Shown here: positions 33,640 through 45,556 of the stretch, one piece after another
Position numbering within the stretch: the stretch's first letter is position 1
Layout: each line of letters begins with the position of its first letter
Origin: Pratylenchus scribneri
Taxonomy: Eukaryota; Nematoda; Chromadorea; Rhabditida; Pratylenchidae
Length of the DNA stretch: 64,000 nt
Reading direction: 5' to 3'
Assembly (NCBI GenBank): GCA_030063045.1
Contig: JAQSEB010000060.1
Span: 620,001-684,000, forward strand
Position numbers and translations under genes: made by a program
The notes under the pieces: generated by a model
What the model saw: only the letters and a program-made list of their open reading frames with translations
Database searches by the model: none
Told to the model about the DNA's origin: nothing

Positions 33640-36600
33640 AGATTCTACGAGGAAATTTACGGAAGATTCTACGAAGGAATTTACGGGAGATTCTACGAGG
33701 GAACTTACGGGGATTCTACGAGGGAACTTACGGGAGATTCTACGAGGGAACTTACGGGAGATTCTACGAGGGAACTTACGGGGATTCTACGAGGGAACTT
33801 ACGGGAGATTCTACGAGGGAATTTACTAGGGAACTTATGGGGACTGCAAGTAACAAATGCATTTTTCGAATGCAATGTCCAATTGGACAAATGTATTTTT
33901 AGAATCAATGGAACGTGGACATGTTTGGTAACAAATGAATTTTCCCAAATATGTCCAATTGGACAAATACATTTATCGATGCCTTGGAACTTAGACATAT
34001 TGGGGAGCAGATGGAATTTACTAGTGAACTTACGGGAGATTCTACGAGGGAACTTACGGGAGATTCTACGAGGGAACTTACAGGAGATTCTACGAGGGAA
34101 CTTACGGGAGATTCTACGAGGGAATTTACGGGAGATTCTACGAGGGAACTTACAGGAGATTCTACGAGGGAATTTACGGGAGATTCTACGAGGGAACTTA
34201 CAGGAGATTCTACGAGGGAATTTACGGGAGATTCTACGAGGGAACTTACAGGAGATTCTACGAGGGAACTTACAGGAGATTCTACGAGGGAATTTACGGG
34301 AGATTCTACGAGGGAACTTACAGGAGATTCTACGAGGGAACTTACAGGAGATTCTACGAGGGAACTTACAGGAGATTCTACGAGGGAATTTATGGGAGAT
34401 TCTACGAGGAAACTTACGGGAGATTCTACGAGGGAACTTACGGGAGATTCTACGAGGGAACTTACAGGAGATTCTACGAGGGAACTTACGGGAGATTCTA
34501 CGAGGGAATTTACGGGAGATTCTACGAGGGAACTTACAGGAGATTCTACGAGGGAACTTACGGGAGATTCTACGAGGGAACTTACAGGAGATTCTACGAG
34601 GGAACTTACGGGAGATTCTACGAGGGAATTTACGGGAGATTCTACGAGGGAACTTACAGGAGATTCTACGAGGGAACTTACAGGAGATTCTACGAGGGAA
34701 CTTACAGGAGATTCTACGAGGGAATTTACGGGAGATTCTACGAGGGAACTTACGGGAGATTCTACGAGGAAACTTACGGGAGATTCTACGAGGGAACTTA
34801 CGGGAGATTCTACGAGGGAACTTACGGGAGATTCTACGAGGGAATTTACGGGAGATTCTACGAGGGAACTTACAGGAGATTCTACGAGGGAACTTACGGG
34901 AGATTCTACGAGGGAACTTACAGGAGATTCTACGAGGGAACTTACGGGAGATTCTACGAGGGAATTTACGGGAGATTCTAAGAGGGAACTTACAGGAGAT
35001 TCTACGAGGGAACTTACAGGAGATTCTACGAGGGAACTTACAGGAGATTCTACGAGGGAATTTACGGGAGATTCTACGAGGGAACTTACGGGAGATTCTA
35101 CGAGGAAACTTACGGGAGATTCTACGAGGAAACTTACGGGAGATTCTACGAGGGAACTTACGGGAGATTCTACGAGGGAACTTACAGGAGATTCTACGAG
35201 GGAACTTACAGGAGATTCTACGAGGGAACTTACAGGAGATTCTACGAGGGAACTTACGGGAGATTCTACGAGGGAATTTACGGGAGATTCTACGAGGGAA
35301 CTTACGGGAGATTCTACGAGGGAACTTACAGGAGATTCTACGAGGGAACTTACGGGAGATTCTACGAGGGAATTTACGGGAGATTCTACGAGGGAACTTA
35401 CAGGAGATTCTACGAGGGAATTTACGGGAGATTCTACGAGGGAACTTACAGGAGATTCTACGAGGGAACTTACAGGAGATTCTACGAGGGAACTTACAGG
35501 AGATTCTACGAGGGAATTTACGGGAGATTATACGAGGGAACTTACGGGAGATTCTACGAGGAAACTTACGGGAGATTCTACGAGGGAACTTACGGGAGAT
35601 TCTACGAGGGAACTTACAGGAGATTCTACGAGGGAACTTACGGGAGATTCTACGAGGGAATTTACGGGAGATTCTACGAGGGAACTTACAGGAGATTCTA
35701 CGAGGGAACTTACGGGAGATTCTACGAGGGAACTTACAGGAGATTCTACGAGGGAACTTACGGGAGATTCTACGAGGGAATTTACGGGAGATTCTACGAG
35801 GGAACTTACGGGAGATTCTACGAGGGAACTTACAGGAGATTCTACGAGGGAACTTACGGGAGATTCTACGAGGGAATTTACGGGAGATTCTACGAGGGAA
35901 CTTACAGGAGATTCTACGAGGGAACTTACAGGAGATTCTACGAGGGAACTTACAGGAGATTCTACGAGGGAACTTACAGGAGATTCTACGAGGGAATTTA
36001 CGGGAGATTCTACGAGGGAACTTACAGGAGATTCTACGAGGGAACTTACGGGAGATTCTACGAGGGAATTTACGGGAGATTCTACGAGGGAACTTACGGG
36101 AGATTCTACGAGGGAACTTACAGGAGATTCTACGAGGGAACTTACGGGAGATTCTACGAGGGAATTTACGGGAGATTCTACGAGGGAACTTACAGGAGAT
36201 TCTACGAGGGAACTTACAGGAGATTCTACGAGGGAACTTACAGGAGATTCTACGAGGGAATTTACGGGAGATTCTACGAGGGAACTTACGGGAGATTCTA
36301 CGAGGAAACTTACGGGAGATTCTACGAGGGAACTTACGGGAGATTCTACGAGGGAACTTACGGGAGATTCTACGAGGGAACTTACAGGAGATTCTACGAG
36401 GGAACTTACAGTAGATTCTACGAGGGAACTTACAGGAGATTCTACGAGGGAACTTACGGGAGATTCTACGAGGGAATTTACGGGAGATTCTACGAGGGAA
36501 CTTACGGGAGATTCTACGAGGGAACTTACAGGAGATTCTACGAGGGAACTTACGGGAGATTCTACGAGGGAACTTACAGGAGATTCTACGAGGGAACTTA

Positions 36601-38190
36601 CGGGAGATTCTACGAGGGAATTTATGGGAGATTCTACGAGGGAACTTACATGAGATTCTACGAGGGAATTTACGGGAGATTCTACGAGGGAACTTACAGG
36701 AGATTCTACGAGGGAATTTACGGGAGATTCTACGAGGGAACTTACAGGAGATTCTACGAGGGAACTTACAGGAGATTCTACGAGGGAATTTACGGGAGAT
36801 TCTACGAGGGAACTTACAGGAGATTCTACGAGGGAACTTACAGGAGATTCTACGAGGGAATTTACGGGAGATTCTACGAGGGAACTTACAGGAGATTCTA
36901 CGAGGGAACTTACAGGAGATTCTACGAGGGAATTTACGGGAGATTCTACGAGGGAACTTACAGGAGATTCTACGAGGGAACTTACAGGAGATTCTACGAG
37001 GGAACTTACAGGAGATTCTACGAGGGAATTTACGGGAGATTATACGAGGGAACTTACGGGAGATTCTACGAGGAAACTTACGGGAGATTCTACGAGGGAA
37101 CTTACGGGAGATTCTACGAGGGAACTTACAGGAGATTCTACGAGGGAACTTACGGGAGATTCTACGAGGGAATTTACGGGAGATTCTACGAGGGAACTTA
37201 CAGGAGATTCTACGAGGGAACTTACGGGAGATTCTACGAGGGAACTTACAGGAGATTCTACGAGGGAACTTACGGGAGATTCTACGAGGGAATTTACGGG
37301 AGATTCTACGAGGGAACTTACAGGAGATTCTACGAGGGAACTTACAGGAGATTCTACGAGGGAACTTACAGGAGATTCTACGAGGGAATTTACGGGAGAT
37401 TCTACGAGGGAACTTACGGGAGATTCTACGAGGAAACTTACGGGAGATTCTACGAGGGAACTTACGGGAGATTCTACGAGGGAACTTACGGGAGATTCTA
37501 CGAGGGAATTTACGGGAGATTCTACGAGGGAACTTACAGGAGATTCTACGAGGGAACTTACGGGAGATTCTACGAGGGAACTTACAGGAGATTCTACGAG
37601 GGAACTTACGGGAGATTCTACGAGGGAATTTACGGGAGATTCTACGAGGGAACTTACAGGAGATTCTACGAGGGAACTTACAGGAGATTCTACGAGGGAA
37701 CTTACAGGAGATTCTACGAGGGAATTTACGGGAGATTCTACGAGGGAACTTACGGGAGATTCTACGAGGAAACTTACGGGAGATTCTACGAGGGAACTTA
37801 CGGGAGATTCTACGAGGGAACTTACGGGAGATTCTACGAGGGAACTTACAGGAGATTCTACGAGGGAACTTACAGGAGATTCTACGAGGGAACTTACAGG
37901 AGATTCTACGAGGGAACTTACGGGAGATTCTACGAGGGAATTTACGGGAGATTCTACGAGGGAACTTACAGGAGATTCTACGAGGGAACTTACGGGAGAT
38001 TCTACGAGGGAATTTACGGGAGATTCTACGAGGGAACTTACAGGAGATTCTACGAGGGAATTTACGGGAGATTCTACGAGGGAACTTACGGGAGATTCTA
38101 CGAGGGAATTTACGGGAGATTCTACGAGGGAACTTACAGGAGATTCTACGAGGGAACTTACAGGAGATTCTACGAGGGAACTTACGTGAT
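33640..38190. repeat. Large 24-bp tandem array (minisatellite)
   Basis: About 170 head-to-tail copies of a 24-bp unit containing GAGATTCTACGAGGGAACTT run from 34,024 to 38,187. A short leading block of the same unit at 33,645-33,835 is separated from the main array by about 190 bp of unique sequence. The period is a multiple of three and the unit has no stop, so all plus frames (8-residue repeats such as GDSTRELT or GRFYEGTY) stay open for hundreds of codons. This is a by-product of the period rather than evidence for a protein. Unit variants (ACGGGA, ACAGGA, ATTTACGG, GAGGAAACTT) are arranged in recurring blocks of 14-15 units. Confidence 0.95.
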
Positions 38191-38300
38191 GTATACTTCT
38201 AAACTGCATTTTTAATCAGATTCTCTGCAAGTATGTATATTTCTAAACTGCATTTTTAGTCAGATTCTCTGCAAGTATGTATACTTCTAAACTCTGCTTT
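38188..38300. repeat. Short direct repeat next to the satellite
   Basis: Two and a part copies of a roughly 55-bp unit with TATACTTCTAAACTGCATTT and CAGATTCTCTGCAAGTATG. Confidence 0.75.
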
Positions 38301-38309
38301 GGCGACGGC

Positions 38310-38432
38310 CAGTCGTTAAATTCGGTTCCGTATTCTTTGGTTATTTGCTTTCGTTGTCCACTGCACATTTTGATTAATCTTGTTTATTGCAGAATCTATT
38401 CAACTTTTTTCCATCCAATGTATTTATAGGAT
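38310..38432. repeat. Duplicated segment, left copy
   Basis: TATTCTTTGGTTATTTGCTT and the following bases through a TGCAGAATCTATTCAACTTT block recur at about 39,232-39,312. The two copies bracket the integrase fragment at 38483-39196. Confidence 0.65.
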
Positions 38433-38482
38433 TAGTACTCTTGACCAAAATGACCTGGGGGGTGAATCGTCAAAGACGATTA

Positions 38483-39196
38483 CTAATTCATTTGGGATGG
38501 GTTTTCTTGGAATGCCATTTTGGTTGAATTTGGATGATTTTTCTCGGAGGGAAAGAACATAATCGGAGGCTCAATATTTAATTTTTGTGGAATGGATAAT
38601 TGTTCCCAAAGATTTAATAATGATTGTGTGGAGGTAGCGGATGGCATAAATTCAGAATCATCTGCATTTTCTATGTTTGTATTCGGGTGTGGGAAGTTTT
38701 CGCGTGGGCCAAGAAAGCGAAGAAAATGCATTGGAGTTAGTGGTCTCGGATTAAGTGGGTCAGCCGAATCAAATGTTATTGGACGCAAATTTACTATATT
38801 TTCGATTTCGGTAACCAAAGTGTGGAGATAGTCAAATGAGTGAATTGAGGGAAAGTAGAGGGAAGAAAGCGATCTTTTCAAATGAAGTTTAATCAAGGCA
38901 ATTAGCCTTTCATAGTGTCCACCCGCCAAAGGCGTGTGGCTCACTATGCCAGGAAATGGATTTGGAAAGGGAAAAAGATGAAAGTTTCGGGTCAAAAGGA
39001 ATTCTTTGAGGGTTTTGGAAAAATTTAATTCAATCGTTTTATTAGTTAAAGTGAGGGTGGGCGCATTGTCTGAATAGACAATTTTTGAGTTTCCGCGCCG
39101 GGCTATAAAGCGCCGGAAAGTGGCGATGAAGGAGGAGGAGGTTAAATCGGGCACAATTTCTAGATGATAGCCCTCTGGTAATTTTTTTCCATCCAA
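38483..39196 (-). pseudogene. BEL/Pao-type integrase fragment
   Basis: 237 minus-strand codons. The segment FRRFIARRGNSKIVYSDNA contains the second catalytic Asp of an rve integrase core. PLAGGHYERLIALIKLHLKR holds the catalytic Glu, and TLVTEIENIVNLRPIT and NPRPLTPMHFL follow in the order typical of BEL/Pao integrases (DUF5641-like tail). The N-terminal part of the core with the first Asp, and all of reverse transcriptase, are missing. A truncated pol piece, not a working gene. Confidence 0.75.
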
Positions 39197-39399
39197 TGTA
39201 TTTATAGTGGTATCAATCGATAAATTCGGCTCCGTATTCTTTGGTTATTTGCTTTCGTTGTCCACTGCACATTTTGATTAATATTATCTGTTGCAGAATC
39301 TATTCAACTTTTTCCATCTGTTATTTTTTAGCTGGTGTCAGTCGATATATTCGACTCCATATTCATTGGTTATTTGCTTCTGCCTTTTGGGCCATCAAT

Positions 39400-40625
39400 T
39401 CATTGTATTCTACAATTAAATTGCGCACTTTTTCCAGCTCTTTTATCCGTTTTTGCACTTTTTTTCGCTTTAACCTCGTCCAATTTGCCGAAAATTCTTT
39501 TATGTGCTTCAGTCGGCGTCAGAATTGCTCGTTTGACTGTATTTGTGGCGGTTCCGACTACAACGCCCAATCAGGGGTGCCATCTCCAAAAGTCAAAACC
39601 CCGGCATTCGGGTCTAAAAACCCGGCAAAACTCCGGCAAAAATTTTCAAAACCCCGGTAAAAACCCGGCATCTTTTAAAACGTGTTAAAATGCAATTTAG
39701 TAAAAGCTTGTAAAAATTTTCTACTTCAGATTTATATTTTTAATTGACTTTTTGAGCATATTTTTAATTGACTTTTTGAGCATGTGCGTTATGAAATAAA
39801 GATATCATAAGCTTTAAAAATCGGTCTGCCGTCAAAAAGTTTAGCCAGAAAAAGCCGCGAAGGAAGGAAAAAAATTAGCTAAAAATGGCCCTGATAGGTA
39901 GAAAAAGTAGCTAAAAAAGCCCTGATAGGGAGAAAAAATAGCTAAAAATGGGCCCTGATTGGAAGAAAAATTAGCTAAAAATGGCCGCGCAGCGAAAAAT
40001 TAGACCCAAAAATGGCCGCGCAGCGAAAAATTAGACCCAAAGATGGCCGCGCAGCGAAAAATTAGACCCAAAGATGGCCGCGCAGCGAAAAATTAGACCC
40101 AAAATTTGCCGCGCAGCGAAAAATTAGACCCAAAAATGGCCGCGCAGCGAAAAATTAGACCCAAAGATGGCCGCGCAGCGAAAAATTAGACCCAAAGATG
40201 GCCGCGCAGCGAAAAATTAGACCCAAAGATGGCCGCGCAGCGAAAAATTAGACCCAAAAATGGCCGCGCAGCGAAAAATTAGACCCAAAAATGGCCGCGC
40301 AGCGAAAAATTTAGCTAAAAATTTAAAAACATGGCAAAACCCGGCAAAATATGAAAAACCCGGCAAAAAACCCGGCACTTTCAAAACCCCGGCAAAACCC
40401 CGGCCGGGACATCAAAAACCCGGGAAATGCCGGGTTTCCCCGGTATTATGGCAGCCCTGCGCCCAATAATTCTTGGCCATTTGAGGGAAGCACCGAAATG
40501 GCAGAATCCACTTGAATGGTTTTGGCTTGAAGCCAGGCGGTGCCGAAGGTGGTTGGGCGGAAAATTTTTTGAAGGAAAATGAACAAAATGACCGAAAAAG
40601 CCAACGAAATTGGTGCAATTTTCAT
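39400..40625 (-). pseudogene. Small secreted or membrane protein split by a hAT-like insertion
   Basis: The minus frame starts at 40625 with a short hydrophobic leader (MKIAPISLAFSVILFIFLQK), then a polar region to the insertion point at 40,460. On the other side of the element (39,563) the same phase resumes after one copy of the 8-bp target duplication. It encodes a Thr/Lys-rich segment (NTVKRAILTPTEAHKRIFG) and stops at 39,400. Without the insertion it would be a protein of about 100 aa with an N-terminal signal or anchor. The family is not recognised. Confidence 0.5.
39572..40459. mobile_element. Non-autonomous hAT-like element with a 31-bp array, second member
   Basis: Starts CAGGGGTGCCAT and ends ATGGCAGCCCTG, flanked by the 8-bp duplication CGCCCAAT at 39564-39571 and 40460-40467. 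Subterminal AAACCCCGGC words occur at both ends. The centre (39,979-40,310) has about ten copies of a 31-bp unit with ATGGCCGCGCAGCGAAAAAT, the reverse complement of the unit in the element at 29349-29844. Confidence 0.88.
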
Positions 40626-42570
40626 TTTGAAATTAATTGGTTAATTGAAATTTGAAGGTTTTTTGGATTTAATTGGATTCGGGGCCATTTATTAGGATTT
40701 TTATATTGCCCAAAATTGTTTTTAATTTTCGAAAATTGTCGATGCACTTTTTGAGTAATCATTAATCAACCGGAAAGTCTGGTTTCAAAATGTAAATAAA
40801 AAATTTTTGGATCAGACAGACCAAATGGCAAATAAATTTAAAATAATATTTCTTTTTTATTTGCTCAAATGCCAGAATTGTCAATTTTTTCTTACTTATT
40901 TATCAATTTTTAAATAATATTTACGAATTAAGTTCATTTAATTCATCAATCACTAATCATCGATGTCTTAACAGTCAATTCAATTTAATCAATTGAATAT
41001 TACTTTACAATGCAGACAATAAAAATCGACGCAGACACTAAAATTCGACGCAGACACTAAAATTCGACGCAGACACTAAAATTCGACGCAGACACTAAAA
41101 TTCGACGCAGACACTAAAATTCGGCGCAGACGCCAAATTATTAATTGCAATCAACAAAAATTACAGAATTAAATTATAGAGATACATCCATCTGTTTAAT
41201 CTATATACCAAATCAAATTAAGCTAGATTTCACGAGAAAGAATAAATTTAATTGGTTAATATATAAATTTTAAATAAATTGTAAAAAAAATAAATTATTC
41301 TATAATTTCATCCTAGTAGAAACAATTTTTTTGGAATTTGTTACGTAGCTATGTGTCTAGGACCGAAGTTTTCATGAACAAATCGGCAAAATGTGCGCAG
41401 ATTATATTTGTTGCAATTGTTTCAAATTTCAACATCAACATTGAAATGACAAAATTACAGAATCATGGGAAGAAAGAAGGCGTATCTTATTGGACTTTTA
41501 CAACAAAATAATATAATAAACCAAATTAAAACTAAAATATTGAATTTTCACAAGAAAATTGATAAAATTGAGTGAAAAAAATTAAATTTTTAAATAATTT
41601 GTCAAATAAATTAATTCACTAATTAATTTGTCAAATATTTTAAATTTGTATAATTATAAAAGTAAATCCTTAAATTTGAAAAAAATCCATTTGAATTGCC
41701 ACTTTTTAGTGGCCAATATTTCTTTGGTTTTTGTTTTGTTAAAAAAAGCACCGATCTTTGAGGTCTACCTCCACCCAATTTCAACATTTTTAAAAGGAAA
41801 ATTTCCTCTAATTGTTCCAGGGAATTTTGGCCAGAGGGAAGAATCCATCCATAGTTACGGAAAAGTTAAAAATGAATAATTTATTATTCCCTTTAAAGGT
41901 GTGTGCCGCTTCCAAACTCCAAATAGCAAAGAAAAATTCCTTCCTTGAATAATTATTGACTAAATGTGGTTTCAAATTTAAAACCGATAGTTTCTAAATA
42001 TTAATAAATTAATTTTTTAATTTTTAAACCAAAATTTTTTATTTTTTATAAATTTAATATTTGACAATAAACTAGCTTTAAGTCCTTAATAAAATAAATC
42101 AGAATTCTGATTGAATATTAAAATAAAAGAATCAGAATTTCTTTAAAAAAATACAAAAAATTAGAAACACAAAATTACAATTGATGAAAAATTTAAAAAA
42201 AATGAATTTAAAAGATAGAAAAAATTAAAATTTAGAAACTCAGATAAATCAGTACAAATCAGATATCCTGGAACAAATTCGAAATTTTTTGTAATTCATA
42301 TACTATTACTAATATTTGATTGTAAAGGATGAATAAAAAAACATGATTTTACGTGATTTTAGGGTAGGCCAATATTGGGGGGAGGGGTGGTAACTTAAGG
42401 TAATTTTGGGGAAAAAATCTAGCCCACCGATAAGTAAGGACATAATATTAATGAACACAAAAATAGTAAAAAAAAATCAGAATTAATGACAACGCAAAAA
42501 TGTTAATTAATGAAAAAATAATACAAAATTAATTATAATAAAATTTTTTACAGATTAATTATAATCAATT
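40626..42570. other. AT-rich intergenic region
   Basis: Very AT-rich. Apart from the 19-bp array at 41,027-41,130, I see only short chance frames. Confidence 0.5.
41027..41130. repeat. 19-bp tandem repeat
   Basis: Five to six copies of CGACGCAGACACTAAAATT, the last ones diverged (CGGCGCAGACGCC). Confidence 0.9.
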
Positions 42571-43981
42571 ATGCTATTAAAATTTTTAATCTGCATTTCG
42601 ATACCAATAATTTGGCAAATTTCAGGTTAAAAAAATTTGTTAATAAATTATTTTTTCCTTCATTTAGGAGCCGAAGAGCTAACTTGTTTTCAAATTGAGG
42701 ATGCAGAGGAATCAAGTGAGGAAATTGGCTATGGCACTTTGTTGAAATGCCCGGAAAATATAAATTCTTGCTATAAATATATTTGCAATGCCGAAGGTGA
42801 GAAATTATTGAATGTAGGATAATCTTAATCTTGATCTTGACGAATAAAAGTAAATTAAAAAGAATTAAAAAGTAAATTTATTTTTATCATTGCACATTGC
42901 ATGTAAGCTTCGAAATCAAAACCAAGCCAAAATATTAAACTACATTTTACAATTTTTAAAAAGAAAATTCTGATTTTAAGAATAAAATTAAGAAGAAAAA
43001 ATGACTAAAAAGTACATATTTTCATTTAACGAGCAAAAATACATCAAAAATTGCTTAAATTTGATGATTCTGATTTTACTTAATTATATACTGATTTTTA
43101 GCAATATTAAAAATTAGAAAATATGACCTGATTTAATATATGAAAATTGGATAAAATCTAACACTGAGGCCGTAAATAAATTATAAAAAAGTAGCAAATT
43201 TGGGAACTTATTTAGTTTTCATCCATAATTTGCAAAATTAAAGGGAGACATTTCACTTAACATTTTATGAAACTTTTTTGGTAAAATCTTTATATGGACT
43301 CTAGCCAGCCCTAAACCTAGTCCTAATCCAAGCCTTAATCCTAAGAGCTAATATAAGCTGCAAAGCTGGGAGTAAGTTAAGTACACCCTTATTTTTTGGA
43401 AATGTGGATGTAACAACTAAATATATTCCTTGAATTTGATTAAAATGATCATAAAAATTTCTATTTCTCTAGAAGGAACCATTTCCCTGCCCTCAAACTA
43501 ATCATAATTTAATCTAAGACTTAAATTAAGAACTAGCTTTTAAAACTAAGAATATCCCTTTATTTATTACAAATTGTGGATTTAAAAATAAATTCCAAGA
43601 ATTTGATTAAAATTACCTAAAATGTATATTTTTCAAGAAAAACTTTGTGGAAAAAAGAAAGAAAATATTAAAACTAAAAGTCATTCCAGCAAATGAACAT
43701 CTTAAAGTAATTTTGACCTAAAAATGGAGGAAATTATGCCAAAAATTAATCTAAAATTTTTCCCAGATGATTATGTGCTGAAGGGATGTTTCAATCCACA
43801 ATTGCCCGAATTGAATTGTCAAATGGCGGAACAACATTGTCGGCAAAAGGGCGGCCTGGGGACATGTTACATTTGCCGGGATGAGGATTATTGCAATGGA
43901 GTGCTGGATTGGAGGAGGAAGAACTCTTTTGTGGCCATAATTCCCGTCATATTCATCATTGTTGCCCTATTCTGCTGGTGA
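42571..43981 (+). CDS. Ly6/uPAR-like secreted or GPI-anchored protein
   Basis: Three exons: 42571-42625, 42668-42796 and 43767-43981. They sum to 399 bases (132 aa). Residues 1-18 are a signal peptide (MLLKFLICISIPIIWQIS). The mature chain starts LTCFQIED and contains about ten Cys ending in the DEDYCNG motif, the C-N signature that closes three-finger Ly6/uPAR domains. A basic spacer (WRRKNS) and a final hydrophobic stretch (FVAIIPVIFIIVALFCW) fit a GPI-attachment signal or a tail membrane segment. The second intron is long (970 bp) and AT-rich. Probably a cell-surface protein; the ligand cannot be inferred. Confidence 0.8.
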
Positions 43982-44349
43982 ATATGTTGCAGCTAATATT
44001 GGAAATTAGTTAATTCTAGAATTAGCTAGGCACCTTGGTTAGCTAATTTTGGGAATCTCGGCTTTGAGGTGTCGTGCAAATTCAGAATAGGCTCATTCGA
44101 TGAGACATAGTGGATTTACTATACGAAATTTCAATTTCGGACCAGTATGTGCTCGTTTAGTAACTCCAGTAGATTCCTGTCCCGTCTCCAACGCCTTACC
44201 CCTAGCACTAACCCTAACCTTATTCCCGGTCTAAAATTGAAATCTCATAGACTATATCGAACCTGCCGAATCGAAAGAGCTTATTCTTGTGTCTGTACAA
44301 CACCTAGCAGCAGAGATTTCCAAAATTAGCTAGCTCAATGTCTAATAAG

Positions 44350-45556
44350 TAGGGCTGGCAAAAATAGTTGCCAAAAATCGCAAAATAGTTAACTAGAATA
44401 GTTGCCAAAAATCGCAAAATAGTTACATAAATAGTTGCAAAAACCCAAAATAGTGACAAAAATTTCAAAAAAAGTTACAATTTTTTATCGAAATAAAAGG
44501 TTAAAAATAGAAAAGAGATTTAAAAAATTCATTGATCAGATCGTTCTTGGTTATAATTGCAAATCAGATACATTTCGAGATTATTAATGTTGAAACTCAT
44601 TCGATTATCAGCCAAAATAGACTTATACATAGAGAAAGAACGCTCAACATCACAAGATGTGAGTGGTGAATATTTGTAAAATGGAATTAGATTTGGCGAA
44701 ACATCACAATTATTGTTTTGGCCAGAAAGAATATTGCAGATTTGGGACATGATTTCGATTCCGGGATTATTGGAAACAATAAACTTGAATTTCTCTTGAA
44801 TTTGTTCTGCACTTTCTCCGATTGCCATTTCCATTTCATCTTGTACTTCGCCAAAGATTTGCAATTGTTCATAAATGGATAGGCCTTGTTTTTCCAATTT
44901 TGTGATCGATTCGGCCAATTTGGCAAAATTAGATTGGATATAGGCGAGGTCCTGCCAAACAGCAGATGAGGCCAAATCGAATGTGAATTGGTCGGGAATA
45001 TTTGAGGTTGTTGCGTCCAAAAATTGTTGTTTTTGTCGTTTTTCCTTTTCTGAAACTCGAAGAAGGGCACGTCTATGCTTCAATGTTTCATTGTGTTGTT
45101 TTAAATGACCAAATAGTATTGTAGAACAATTTTGTTGAATAACCTTTTGTTGAACAAATTCCCGTTGTCTATTGGTCGTTGTAAATTTTATATAAACCTG
45201 TTGTTGACACGCTTCACAATAAATCCCTTTACCCTCTTTGGTAGTATTGATTGTATAAACTGAATTTCCATTTAATCGATCAATCCACTGGCGAAACAAT
45301 GCATATTTTGTATTATTTGGTGGCATTTTTAAGAAATTTCCAAAAAAAGTTATATAAAATAGTTGTTTTGGGCTGAAATAGTGATCAAATAGTTAAATAG
45401 TTGCAAAGGTAGCAAAATAGTTAAAAATAGTGAAAAAAGTTGAAAAAAAGTTCAATATTTTGGGCTCAAACCAAGTTAGATATGTTTTTTATTGCGTTTT
45501 TATGCATAAATAATGCTCCGCATAAAATAGTTAAATAACTATATTTGCCAGCCCTA
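44350..45556. mobile_element. hAT-like element carrying a shortened transposase gene
   Basis: 1207 bp. Ends TAGGGCTGGCAAAAATAGTT and, inverted, AACTATATTTGCCAGCCCTA, flanked by the 8-bp duplication CTAATAAG at 44342-44349 and 45557-45564. Subterminal AAAATAGTTGC repeats occur at both ends, as in many hAT elements. It carries one intact minus-strand ORF, described separately. Confidence 0.9.
44529..45326 (-). CDS. hAT transposase derivative: zinc finger plus dimerisation domain
   Basis: 265 aa. The N-terminal part has a BED-like finger with Cys37, Cys40 (IYCEAC) and His78, His84 (LFGHLKQHNETLKHR), which in family members binds the element ends. The C-terminal part (about 215-258: SPLTSCDVERSFSMYKSILA, then NRMSFNINNLEMYLICNYN) is the hATC dimerisation motif. 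The RNase H-like catalytic core that would make a protein of 500-700 aa is missing, yet the reading frame is intact. It could bind DNA and dimerise but not cut, so a repressor-like role is possible (inference). It could also be an internally deleted copy by chance. Confidence 0.75.
   Translation of the reverse strand: MPPNNTKYALFRQWIDRLNGNSVYTINTTKEGKGIYCEACQQQVYIKFTTTNRQREFVQQKVIQQNCSTILFGHLKQHNETLKHRRALLRVSEKEKRQKQQFLDATTSNIPDQFTFDLASSAVWQDLAYIQSNFAKLAESITKLEKQGLSIYEQLQIFGEVQDEMEMAIGESAEQIQEKFKFIVSNNPGIEIMSQICNILSGQNNNCDVSPNLIPFYKYSPLTSCDVERSFSMYKSILADNRMSFNINNLEMYLICNYNQERSDQ

Noticed and set aside
33631..38215. Very long reading frames (927, 900, 521 and 389 codons) over the tandem array
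   Set aside because: A 24-bp stop-free unit keeps several frames open automatically on both strands. There are no promoters, splice sites or non-repeat coding ends.
41027..41130. CRISPR-like array of 19-bp units
   Set aside because: Units are directly adjacent without spacers, so it is a simple tandem repeat.
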